Shown here piece by piece: positions 49,987 to 57,674 of a DNA stretch of 64,000 bases; position 1 is the first letter of the stretch, and each line of letters begins with the position of its first letter. The translations under genes were made by a program, and so were the position numbers. Under the pieces are notes generated by a model. The model worked only from the letters and a program-made list of their open reading frames with translations, was not told the origin of the DNA and did not search any database. This DNA is from Colwellia sp. 39_35_sub15_T18 (GTDB taxonomy: Bacteria > Pseudomonadota > Gammaproteobacteria > Enterobacterales > Alteromonadaceae), in assembly GCA_002162675.1 (NCBI GenBank), contig MAAE01000053.1, forward strand, positions 62,001-126,000, in the 5' to 3' direction.

Positions 49987-50671
49987 ACTCCTTTTTAGTA
50001 CTTAAGCTGTAGATGATGATGTCTAGTTCACTGTTTGGATACTCTATTGACTTGAAGTTAAAATCTTGCCAAAAAAACTTCCACGGCAGCAGTTCAAGTT
50101 GCTTTAAATAATCTTGTAATTCGAAATAGCGACCCGATAATTTGATTTTGATACCATGTCGATATAAGTTTTGCCCTACTTTGCTTCCTATTTTGCTTTG
50201 TCGTTTTACTGATATGCTTTCGTCTTTGCTTTGACTTTCTAAGGCCAATAAAGGCTGCGCACCTAACAGTTCAAAAGATAATAACGACACGCCTTTTTCA
50301 AGCTTTAATAAATCAAGCAAAGCGTGGCGCATTTGAATAGGGTTAATCAAGTCTGAGGTTAAGGTCAGCAATTTTGCATCAACTTTGGCCAGTTTAGCTT
50401 CAAACTGAGCGATTTTTTTTCTGGCCGCTTCATCGGGATCATTATGTAAAGCAGCTTCTAATTCAGCGACTGAATTTTTCAATGAGTAGTTACTGCTCGT
50501 TAATCGATCAATTTTACTACTTGCTTGCCTGTTGGCGACTAAAGTGGGGTCAACGAAAAAATGAAAGACAATAAAAAACAAAATGACTAAACCCGTCAAT
50601 AAAATTAAATACTGCTCTCGAGCACTCAACTGCAAGTATTTTTCACTGTATGTTTGCCACTGCTCGTTCAT
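49973..50671 (-). CDS. mshJ: MSHA biogenesis protein MshJ (PilO-like)
   Basis: 232 residues. Cytoplasmic start, membrane helix (YLILLTGLVILFFIVFHFFV), coiled coil (about 50-100), then a ferredoxin-like domain (YRHGIKIKLSGRYFELQDYL). PilO-like inner-membrane alignment component. Confidence 0.9.
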   Translation of the reverse strand: MNEQWQTYSEKYLQLSAREQYLILLTGLVILFFIVFHFFVDPTLVANRQASSKIDRLTSSNYSLKNSVAELEAALHNDPDEAARKKIAQFEAKLAKVDAKLLTLTSDLINPIQMRHALLDLLKLEKGVSLLSFELLGAQPLLALESQSKDESISVKRQSKIGSKVGQNLYRHGIKIKLSGRYFELQDYLKQLELLPWKFFWQDFNFKSIEYPNSELDIIIYSLSTKKEFVGV

Positions 50672-51285
50672 GGTTGCATCTCCGGCGCATTCTTAGAGCT
50701 AACGACAAACTCAGTAATGTTTTGCTCATTTTCTGATAATTTAAAATGTTCAAACGATTTACCTGATAGTAATAATGAATTTTCAAAGCCCGCTAACCAT
50801 GCCGGTACCGCTTCTGGCGATAATGCTAAACCGCTAAAAGTCATTTGTTCATTATTAATATGGATAGCTTGCAAGCGAATATCTTTACGATGCAGGTCAG
50901 ATAATTCTTTCATGGCAGCGGCAAAACCAGCAACATAGGTTTGATTGGGATTAGTTAGCTTAGCATGCAAAGCTCGCTTATTTATCATCAGTAATTTGAT
51001 CGTTTCAAGTTGCTCTGCTAAGCCACTATTGACCTTGCGATTATTTAACGCGTTATTTAAGTTCTCTAACTGCTTAGTACGCTTGGTATTTTCTTGCTGA
51101 ACAGCCGTCAACTTTGCGGTTAGTAATGTTTGAGTGTAATGACTAGCAATAGCCCAAGCTACCATCAAGGCCAATACCAATACCCACAATATAACGACAC
51201 GCTTTAAAGTTAACCCGGCCTTTTCAGGTAATAACTCTGCCTGTAATAAATTGATCTGATATTTATTTTTACTACTAGCTAGCAT
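50668..51285 (-). CDS. PilN-like MSHA protein (MshI2)
   Basis: 205 residues. The N-terminal QINLLQAELLPEKAGLTLKR contains the INLL motif with which PilN binds PilM. Then a membrane helix (VVILWVLVLALMVAWAIA), a coiled coil and a small C-terminal domain. Often annotated mshI2. Overlaps mshJ by four bases and mshI by 11. Confidence 0.88.
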   Translation of the reverse strand: MLASSKNKYQINLLQAELLPEKAGLTLKRVVILWVLVLALMVAWAIASHYTQTLLTAKLTAVQQENTKRTKQLENLNNALNNRKVNSGLAEQLETIKLLMINKRALHAKLTNPNQTYVAGFAAAMKELSDLHRKDIRLQAIHINNEQMTFSGLALSPEAVPAWLAGFENSLLLSGKSFEHFKLSENEQNITEFVVSSKNAPEMQP

Positions 51286-52258
51286 GAGTTAACTCCTGAG
51301 CTTGCCATTGCTCTTTTTCAGCAAGCCGAGTTGCAAGCAATGTTGCTCCTATTGCAGCAGCATGCGCTCGGTATTTATATTGCTCAAAAGTGTCAGGCAA
51401 GGCTAATAAATCAACAGCAAGATGGGTGTTTTCAGCTAATTTTCGGGCAAAAAAGCTTTCCGATGCCATAGGTATCAAGATTTTAATAGCTCTAATTGGC
51501 GCTTGCTTTAATTGACGCTCAAAATAATCAGATGAACGTTGAATTTCTAACGCCAAACTATCAATCATGGTCATGGTTAGCTCGTCTTCACTTTTTTTAG
51601 CTATTTGGCTAAAACCACGCAAGCGGCGATGAAAATATAACTGCCCTTGTTTGACAATAAGCAGAGTTATTTCTTCATTAGGCTGCTGGCACACCAATAA
51701 ACAAGCGTCATTTTGTACCGGCAATAAATTAGCAAAGGCAAACTCTTCGGTAATTATACTTGTCACTTCAGCATCGGTTTTATTAATGGCGGCAACCAAT
51801 TTTTTTAACTCATTTAACGGCGCACAAACCACATTAATTTTTTCTTTACCGCCAGACAGTAAAGGCCCATCAAAATAATCTACCACCATATTATCAGGCG
51901 AAATAGTCACTAAATCTTTAATTTGCCATTTTAACGCTGAAATAATTTCGTTGGCTGGTACATTCGGTTTATCTACTTGCACAATTTGTGACTGCTGAGC
52001 ATTAAGCACAAGATGGCATTGCCCTTTTAGTGGGCTATCTGTGTGCAATGCGGCAATAGCTTTAGCAAAATCAGATAAAATAACCGGAGTATTTTGACAA
52101 GAGGGTTGAGGCAACTCAATACCTTCGTTTTGAGTTAATTGTTGTATCTTAGGCATTAAACAAGAAGTAAGTGATCCCTGTTGCAGAGCAATGCCCAAAA
52201 CTTGATTTGATTGTTGTTTTGAAAACAACTGACTTATCCGTGTGAGTAGAGACATCAA
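51275..52258 (-). CDS. mshI: MSHA protein MshI (PilM-like)
   Basis: 327 residues, cytoplasmic actin-like PilM fold. No membrane helix. Features are LVLNAQQSQIVQVDKPNVPA, ALKWQIKDLVTISPDNMVVD and the later LALEIQRSSDYFERQL that resembles PilM. First gene of the msh locus; mshH (csrD), which precedes mshI in Vibrio, is absent. Confidence 0.88.
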   Translation of the reverse strand: MMSLLTRISQLFSKQQSNQVLGIALQQGSLTSCLMPKIQQLTQNEGIELPQPSCQNTPVILSDFAKAIAALHTDSPLKGQCHLVLNAQQSQIVQVDKPNVPANEIISALKWQIKDLVTISPDNMVVDYFDGPLLSGGKEKINVVCAPLNELKKLVAAINKTDAEVTSIITEEFAFANLLPVQNDACLLVCQQPNEEITLLIVKQGQLYFHRRLRGFSQIAKKSEDELTMTMIDSLALEIQRSSDYFERQLKQAPIRAIKILIPMASESFFARKLAENTHLAVDLLALPDTFEQYKYRAHAAAIGATLLATRLAEKEQWQAQELTHAS

Positions 52259-52332
52259 TTAGCGCTATCTTATTCTTATTATGAAGTTTTATATAAAACG
52301 CTTTAAAAGCATTTAAAAGAAGTACTTTTAAC

Positions 52333-52360
52333 ATTATCCTTTATTAACCTTAAGCTGCAA
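52333..52360 (-). promoter_or_regulatory. Weak candidate sigma-70 promoter for the msh operon
   Basis: Minus strand shows TTGCAG, a 16-base spacer and GATAAT, about 75 bases upstream of the mshI ATG. The -10 matches 5 of 6; the -35 only 3 of 6. The whole gap 52259-52425 is AT-rich, so this could be chance. Confidence 0.25.
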
Positions 52361-52425
52361 GCATTTTTGCCTATTTTTTAGTATATTACTGCTGTTTAAT
52401 CTCAATTATTCTGATTTTAGTAATT

Positions 52426-53370
52426 ATGACTTGTCTTTCCAACATTCAGTTATTGCAACACCCTTTATTTGTGCATCACAAGGTACAAGTTTCAGTAAAA
52501 CGTGACGATTGTATTCACCCTATTATTGCTGGCAATAAATGGCGAAAGTTACAATTTAATTTAACTTTCCTAAAACAACAATCACATTTTAAAGGGGCGA
52601 TAAGTTTTGGCGGTAGTTATTCAAATCATATTCATGCCTTTGCTTTTGCATGTTACCAGCAAGGAGTTCCCTGTATTGGTGTTATTCGAGGTGAAAGCGA
52701 TTACGCCAATAATTTCACCTTAACTTGGGCACGGCACTGGGGCATGAAGCTACATTTTGTTGATAGAAAAACCTATCGCCGCCGCGATGACGCTGACTTT
52801 ATTGAAGCGCTACAAACACAATTCCCCAATTATTTTGTCATCCCTGAAGGTGGCAGTAATGAGCTTGCTATTCCCGGTGTTGCCGAGGTGATGAGCGAAC
52901 TCAAACAGCAAACACAATTCAACACCTTGATGACACCCGTTGGTAGTGGCGGTACGCTAGCAGGGTTAATTACTGGCGATAAGGAACATTATGACATTGA
53001 ACATAAACTGCTAGGCATTGCGGTTTTAAAGGGTGCTGAATATCTGGTTGACGAAGTAAAAGCCTTATTACCCAGACAAGCAGAAAAACATAACAACTGG
53101 CAAGTACTTACTGACTTTCACCGGGGTGGTTACGCAAAGTTTTCAGCTCAAGATGCTCAACGCATACTTGAATTTAACCAGACAACAGCTGTTGACTTTG
53201 AGCCGGTATATTCAGGGAAAATGGTGCTTGCCTTGCTAGATTTACTTGCACAAGGTTACTTTAGCAAAGGTGAGCATATTGTATTGTTGCACACTGGCGG
53301 TATGCAAGGACTTGGCGGTATGATTGAACGAGGTATACTTACTGAGGATAAATGGCCAATACCGAAATGA
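52426..53370 (+). CDS. PLP-dependent enzyme, D-cysteine desulfhydrase / ACC deaminase family
   Basis: 314 residues, fold type II PLP enzyme. The KRDDCIHPIIAGNKWRKLQF block contains the PLP lysine (NKWRK), followed by SFGGSYSNHIHAFAF and the phosphate-binding TPVGSGGTLAGLI. Activity is likely D-cysteine desulfhydration or a related 2,3-elimination rather than true ACC deamination, but the sequence alone does not distinguish them. Divergent from mshI. Confidence 0.85.
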   Translation: MTCLSNIQLLQHPLFVHHKVQVSVKRDDCIHPIIAGNKWRKLQFNLTFLKQQSHFKGAISFGGSYSNHIHAFAFACYQQGVPCIGVIRGESDYANNFTLTWARHWGMKLHFVDRKTYRRRDDADFIEALQTQFPNYFVIPEGGSNELAIPGVAEVMSELKQQTQFNTLMTPVGSGGTLAGLITGDKEHYDIEHKLLGIAVLKGAEYLVDEVKALLPRQAEKHNNWQVLTDFHRGGYAKFSAQDAQRILEFNQTTAVDFEPVYSGKMVLALLDLLAQGYFSKGEHIVLLHTGGMQGLGGMIERGILTEDKWPIPK

Positions 53371-53373
53371 ATG

Positions 53374-53437
53374 GTAGGCGGGGTTTTAACCGCGCTTGCC
53401 GTTAAGAAACAATAAGCGCGAACAAGTTCCCGCCTAC
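53374..53437. repeat. Dispersed imperfect palindrome, GTAGGCGGG family, copy 3
   Basis: Starts three bases after the stop of the PLP enzyme gene with gtaggcggggttttaaccgc and ends gcgcgaacaagttcccgcctac. Compare 21226-21298 and 33291-33353. Confidence 0.88.
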
Positions 53438-53489
53438 TTATCGCTGCAATATTCATCTTGAACATACACGCTCTTTCACATCCATCTGA

Positions 53490-53512
53490 TCGCGGCTAAA
53501 ACCGCTCCGACA
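53490..53512. repeat. Short palindromic element (tcgcggctaaaaccgctcc)
   Basis: Small stem-loop gcggctaaaaccgc with a gaca tail. Same pattern as 53598-53620 and the right half of 29693-29747. Confidence 0.7.
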
Positions 53513-53524
53513 AAATGGACACAT

Positions 53525-53562
53525 AAAAAAACACCGTAATCTCTAAGAGAATACGGTGTTTT
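53525..53562. terminator. Bidirectional Rho-independent terminator
   Basis: acaccgtaatctct and agagaatacggtgt form a 14-bp stem with one mismatch, with an A run on the left and T run on the right. Sits between the convergent PLP enzyme gene and rplI and can serve both. Confidence 0.92.
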
Positions 53563-53597
53563 TAGTTTGTAGTTAAAACTAACGTTAAAGTAGTTTC

Positions 53598-53620
53598 TCG
53601 CGACTAAAGTCGCTCCTACA
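53598..53620. repeat. Short palindromic element (tcgcgactaaagtcgctcc)
   Basis: Stem gcgactaaagtcgc with a tail ctaca; ends three bases before the rplI stop at 53623. It resembles 53490-53512 and, read on the other strand, the left end of the GTAGGCGGG family. Confidence 0.72.
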
Positions 53621-53622
53621 GA

Positions 53623-54075
53623 CTACGCTTGTGCGATAACAATCACTTTGATGCTAGTATCAACATCAGTGTGTAAGTGAATAGCGATATCAAATTCGCC
53701 AGTTTCACGGATTGCACCTAATGGTAAACGTACTTCAGCTTTTGTAACTTCAACGCCAGCTTCAGTGATCGCATCAGCGATATCACGAGTACCAATTGAA
53801 CCGAATAATTTACCTTCTTCACCAGCTTTTGATGCGATAGTAACTTCAGCCAATTCAACAACTTTAGCAGCACGAGCTTCTGCAGTTGTTAAAACGTCAG
53901 CTAGTTTAGCTTCTAATTCAGCACGACGTGCTTCAAAGTGCTCAACGTTAGCTTCTGATGCAAAAACTGCTTTACCTTTTGGTAATAAGTAGTTACGTGC
54001 ATAACCTGATTTAACAGATACCTTGTCACCAAGGCCGCCTAATTTGGCGATTTTATCTAGAAGAATTACTTCCAT
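53623..54075 (-). CDS. rplI: 50S ribosomal protein L9
   Basis: 150 residues. N-terminal domain [20 protein letters not shown] with [18 protein letters not shown] is diagnostic, then a long helix and the C-terminal [15 protein letters not shown] domain. Last gene of rpsF-priB-rpsR-rplI. Confidence 0.98.
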   Translation of the reverse strand: MEVILLDKIAKLGGLGDKVSVKSGYARNYLLPKGKAVFASEANVEHFEARRAELEAKLADVLTTAEARAAKVVELAEVTIASKAGEEGKLFGSIGTRDIADAITEAGVEVTKAEVRLPLGAIRETGEFDIAIHLHTDVDTSIKVIVIAQA

Positions 54076-54093
54076 TATAAACCCCTTATTAGC

Positions 54094-54321
54094 TTACTTG
54101 TGTAAGTCAGTGTATGGTAACAATGACAAATAACGAGCGCGTTTAATAGCACGAGTTAATTGGCGTTGATATTTAGCAGCAGTACCAGTGATACGGCTAG
54201 GAACAATTTTACCACTTTCAGTGATATAGTTTTTTAAAGTTGCAATATCTTTATAATCGATAGATGTTGCGCCTTCCGCTGTGAAGCGACAAAACTTACG
54301 ACGTCTAAAAAAACGAGACAT
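54094..54321 (-). CDS. rpsR: 30S ribosomal protein S18
   Basis: 75 residues. [15 protein letters not shown] and [20 protein letters not shown] are the S18 signatures. Eighteen bases before rplI. Confidence 0.98.
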   Translation of the reverse strand: MSRFFRRRKFCRFTAEGATSIDYKDIATLKNYITESGKIVPSRITGTAAKYQRQLTRAIKRARYLSLLPYTDLHK

Positions 54322-54383
54322 AATATTCTCCGAATTCGGTTTTATTTATACGTTAAGACTTACATCTTAAGAAAAATAAAACA

Positions 54384-54722
54384 CTAATTAATCATTTGTA
54401 TCTGCTGAGCATGTAATACCAAGAGCGGATTACCGTTCCTTGATTCATGACGATTAATAAAACCCGTCACTTTTACTATTTGCCCAACAACTAATTCACG
54501 AGTTAAGTGTGATAAATCACCTGTAGCAACAACTTGTATTCTGACAAATGCTTGTCGATTCATGCCTGCTTCATTTTGATTAGACTTGTGGTCTATTGAA
54601 AACTGACTATGAAAAATACCCGCTGGGCTTGTTGACTGATTTGGGGTTCTCACCACAGAGCCTGTCAACACAAGGCAATTCTCCTGTAAAGAGTCTTGCA
54701 AAGAGTCTTTAGAGAGCATCAC
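54384..54722 (-). CDS. priB: Primosomal replication protein N PriB
   Basis: Single-stranded DNA-binding OB-fold protein for replication restart, 112 residues (E. coli 104). NCLVLTGSVVRTPNQSTSPAGI and TRELVVGQIVKVTGFINRHE match. Encoded between rpsF and rpsR as in most gammaproteobacteria. Confidence 0.95.
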   Translation of the reverse strand: MMLSKDSLQDSLQENCLVLTGSVVRTPNQSTSPAGIFHSQFSIDHKSNQNEAGMNRQAFVRIQVVATGDLSHLTRELVVGQIVKVTGFINRHESRNGNPLLVLHAQQIQMIN

Positions 54723-54729
54723 AGATTAC

Positions 54730-55173
54730 TTATTCTTCGCTAGCAGCTTCTTCAGATTTCTCTTCCGACTTATCGTCAGTAGATACTTCAGTAGCTTGAA
54801 CTGGCGCAGCAGTAACCTCTTTCTTAACTTCGCGACGATCGTCACGACGGTCATCTTTAGCAGCAGCCATTGGCGATGCTTCAGTTACCGCGTCTTTAGT
54901 ACGCATGATCATGTTACGAATAATAACATCGTTATAACGGAAAGAAGTTTCAAGTTCATCAATAACTGACTGTGGCGCGGCAATGTTCATAAGAACATAG
55001 TGTGCTTTGTGTAATTTATTGATTGGGTATGCTAATTGACGACGGCCCCAGTCTTCTAGACGGTGGACTTTGCCTTCAGCAGCATTGATCAAGTCGGTGT
55101 AGCGCTGGATCATACCAGACACTTGTTCACTCTGATCAGGGTGAACCATAAATACGATTTCGTAATGACGCAT
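54730..55173 (-). CDS. rpsF: 30S ribosomal protein S6
   Basis: 147 residues from the ATG at 55173, which has AAGGAG upstream; the frame is open to 55233 but that part lies in the leader. Core [18 protein letters not shown] and [21 protein letters not shown] long acidic/Lys tail ([16 protein letters not shown] to the end) resembles the poly-Glu-modified tail region of other S6 proteins. Confidence 0.98.
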   Translation of the reverse strand: MRHYEIVFMVHPDQSEQVSGMIQRYTDLINAAEGKVHRLEDWGRRQLAYPINKLHKAHYVLMNIAAPQSVIDELETSFRYNDVIIRNMIMRTKDAVTEASPMAAAKDDRRDDRREVKKEVTAAPVQATEVSTDDKSEEKSEEAASEE

Positions 55174-55195
55174 TACGAGCTCCTTATGGGTTGTA

Positions 55196-55231
55196 GCCTC
55201 ATAATCTGGCTCAGCCAACACCAGTTGAGGC
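55196..55231 (-). promoter_or_regulatory. Hairpin in the rpsF leader, possible S6:S18 autoregulatory site
   Basis: On the minus strand, gcctc and gaggc (ends of 55231 and 55196) enclose an inner ctgg / ccag pair. It ends about 22 bases before the rpsF ATG. Known: rpsF leaders in many bacteria contain an RNA bound by S6:S18. I do not see the published CCG loop clearly, so this is tentative. Confidence 0.35.
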
Positions 55232-55349
55232 AAGGAACAAAAAGTTCAGGCTGAATTAAGGACGCGTATTGTAGGTAAAATAACAGCAAAAAGCAAGCAA
55301 CAAAAAGTGAGTTTATTGTACTGCTTGCTAAAGAAATTGAATGGTTATG

Positions 55350-55447
55350 CGCCACCGGGCTACGATGCCCGGCCTAGGGTTTATTATTCTTGTGCGGTGC
55401 CTAATATTTCAGCACTCTCTGTAGTAATTTTTTAAGTTGAATAAAGA
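55350..55447. repeat. Dispersed repeat, CACCGA/TACACAGA family, diverged copy 3
   Basis: gccaccgggctacgatgccc and tgtgcggtgcctaa, then cactctctgtagtaattttt and aagttgaataaa correspond to blocks of the copies at 29561 and 30419, mainly at the tail. Between rpsF and the DUF945 gene. Confidence 0.55.
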
Positions 55448-55501
55448 CTAAATGCTAATATTGACAATTATAAAGGGATAATATTTATAAATAGATTGCA
55501 T

Positions 55502-56785
55502 TTATAAAGGGAACATATTGCCATTAATGTTTAACTGCCCTTGAGCAAAGCTCGCTTTAAAACTTAACTCTTGCTCTTTTTTAAGCAGTAACCCTTGCTC
55601 AACATACATATCAATCATAGGTGCTAGCCCAAGTTTAGCAAAGAAAGGCATGGGTGCATTACCGTTAGCATCAGCTTTTACTGCCGCCATAATTGACATT
55701 AAATTGCTAGCATCAAAAACCTGTTTATCTATCGTCATTGACAAGGTAGATTCAATTTTTCCTTCAGGGGTTTCAACACTAAGATCTTTTATTTCTACAA
55801 TAGGATCACTGGCTAAAAGTTCAGTCACTAATGGCGATATTTTTTTCATATTGTTTTCATTTAACACAGCTTCGCCATCCGCAGAGACACTAGCCAGTAA
55901 GGCATTAACCTTTTGCATAACGTTAATATCAATGCGGTTAAATACCAACTCTAAATTGGCATTCTTTAAATGCTGCCCGGCAGATTTCATTTCTTGGGCA
56001 CTATAATTAACAGCGATTTTCATTAAATCATTATCTACTGACGACATAGCGCCAATAATTAACTCTTTCAGCAACAGCACTTCATTACCCATAGCATCAT
56101 TAGCGCTAATTGATGATACGGTAAAGTTAAAATCACCGCTAGAAATAGCATTACCTTGATAATAATCGCCCGCAATAAGGGTTTGATCCAAGGTAAAACT
56201 TACTTTTTCAATAGTAAAACTTTCTTCGCTGGTCGTTGCACTCAAACCATGCCAATTAAATTCACCGTAAATTTTGTTATCATTTTCTAACACAAACTCA
56301 CCTAATGCTGGTGATGAAACAATGTTATTACCATCAACTTCTTTAGAGATTTTATCAATAGCGATAGTAGCAACGACGTCTTTAGAGAAGGTTAACAAAC
56401 CGGTAAAATGTATTTTATCATTAATAAAATCGGCCACTTCTTCATCCAATGATAGCTCTTTAAAATTTATATTGGCTTGAGAATAACTCAGCGCAAACTT
56501 AACACCGCTATCCGTGAAAATTACCGGGCCAAACGAAAGCGTATCTTCAACAATAAGATTAATATCATCAACATCATCATGATGAAGTAATACGGTGATG
56601 TCTGTAGTAACTTTGCCACCAAACCAGCTGCGAACAAATGTTGAGTTATTAACCGTAATTGCTGGGTTTTCTGCTATTTTTTTTAATACTGATTGGTATT
56701 CAGTCTCAACGATGCCACCAATAAATTTAGGTGCAATTAAGCTAACGGTAATAAACAATAAGATAGCGATAAAGAGTTTTTTCAT
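55502..56785 (-). CDS. DUF945 (YdgA-like) protein
   Basis: 427 residues, N-terminal membrane helix or signal (KKLFIAILLFITVSLIAPKF), then a largely beta-rich region with ITVNNSTFVRSWFGGKVTTD typical of the DUF945/YdgA family. Function unknown; presumed inner-membrane-anchored periplasmic protein. A monocistronic gene between rlmB and the rpsF operon. Confidence 0.85.
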   Translation of the reverse strand: MKKLFIAILLFITVSLIAPKFIGGIVETEYQSVLKKIAENPAITVNNSTFVRSWFGGKVTTDITVLLHHDDVDDINLIVEDTLSFGPVIFTDSGVKFALSYSQANINFKELSLDEEVADFINDKIHFTGLLTFSKDVVATIAIDKISKEVDGNNIVSSPALGEFVLENDNKIYGEFNWHGLSATTSEESFTIEKVSFTLDQTLIAGDYYQGNAISSGDFNFTVSSISANDAMGNEVLLLKELIIGAMSSVDNDLMKIAVNYSAQEMKSAGQHLKNANLELVFNRIDINVMQKVNALLASVSADGEAVLNENNMKKISPLVTELLASDPIVEIKDLSVETPEGKIESTLSMTIDKQVFDASNLMSIMAAVKADANGNAPMPFFAKLGLAPMIDMYVEQGLLLKKEQELSFKASFAQGQLNINGNMFPL

Positions 56786-56864
56786 GGGTCGTCCTTGGAG
56801 TAAGTCTATTGGGGTTAATAATCTGCCGATGACTATAAATTATTTATTTCACTTATGTCATTTT

Positions 56865-57620
56865 TTATTTTATTCGTTGTCGCACCATTTCAAATAAACA
56901 TATACCAGTAGCCACCGAAACGTTCAAGCTTGATACGCTGCCAGCCATAGGTAGCTTCACTAATTGATCGCAATTTTCACGTGTTAAACGGCGCATGCCT
57001 TTACCTTCAGCGCCCATCACCAATGCCATAGGGCCAGATAATTTAACATCGTAAAGGCAGGTGTCTGTTTCCCCTGCAGTACCAATAATCCAAATATCCT
57101 GTTGTTGTAAATGTTTCATGGTGCGGGCAAGGTTTGTTACTTGCACTAAAGGTACTGACTCGGCAGCGCCTACCGCAACTTTACGTACTGTTGCCGTTAA
57201 TTTAGCAGCATTATCTTTAGGAACAATGATAGCTTGTACTCCTGCGGCATCGGCATTACGTAAACAAGCACCTAAATTATGTGGGTCAGTAACACCATCT
57301 AAGATAAGAAAAAATGGCGGAATATTACGTTTTTCTGCCGCCGCGATAATATCGTCTAAATCATTTTCAGTGTAAATTTTACCCGGTTTTACCCGTGCCA
57401 CTACACCTTGATGTTGTTCACCTTCACTTTTATCATCAAGCACTTTACGCTGTGCCATTTGTGTCGCAATACCGTATTTACGCGCTAAGTTAATAATCGG
57501 TAATAAGCGTTCATCGTCGCGACCTTTTAGTAGCCACATTTCAATAAAACGCTCAGGTGCCTGCTTTAACAAAGCATTGACTGCATGAATACCAAAAACT
57601 AACTCTTCATTTTTTGCCAT
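56865..57620 (-). CDS. rlmB: 23S rRNA (guanosine-2'-O)-methyltransferase RlmB
   Basis: Methylates G2251 in the peptidyltransferase region. 251 residues. N-terminal substrate-binding domain ([18 protein letters not shown]), then the SPOUT fold with [35 protein letters not shown] and the knot motif [16 protein letters not shown]. Follows rnr, as in E. coli. Confidence 0.97.
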   Translation of the reverse strand: MAKNEELVFGIHAVNALLKQAPERFIEMWLLKGRDDERLLPIINLARKYGIATQMAQRKVLDDKSEGEQHQGVVARVKPGKIYTENDLDDIIAAAEKRNIPPFFLILDGVTDPHNLGACLRNADAAGVQAIIVPKDNAAKLTATVRKVAVGAAESVPLVQVTNLARTMKHLQQQDIWIIGTAGETDTCLYDVKLSGPMALVMGAEGKGMRRLTRENCDQLVKLPMAGSVSSLNVSVATGICLFEMVRQRIK

Positions 57621-57674
57621 TTCTATTTCTCTTTCGCACGAATACTTTTGTTAAAAAATAAGCCGTTTGTAAAA

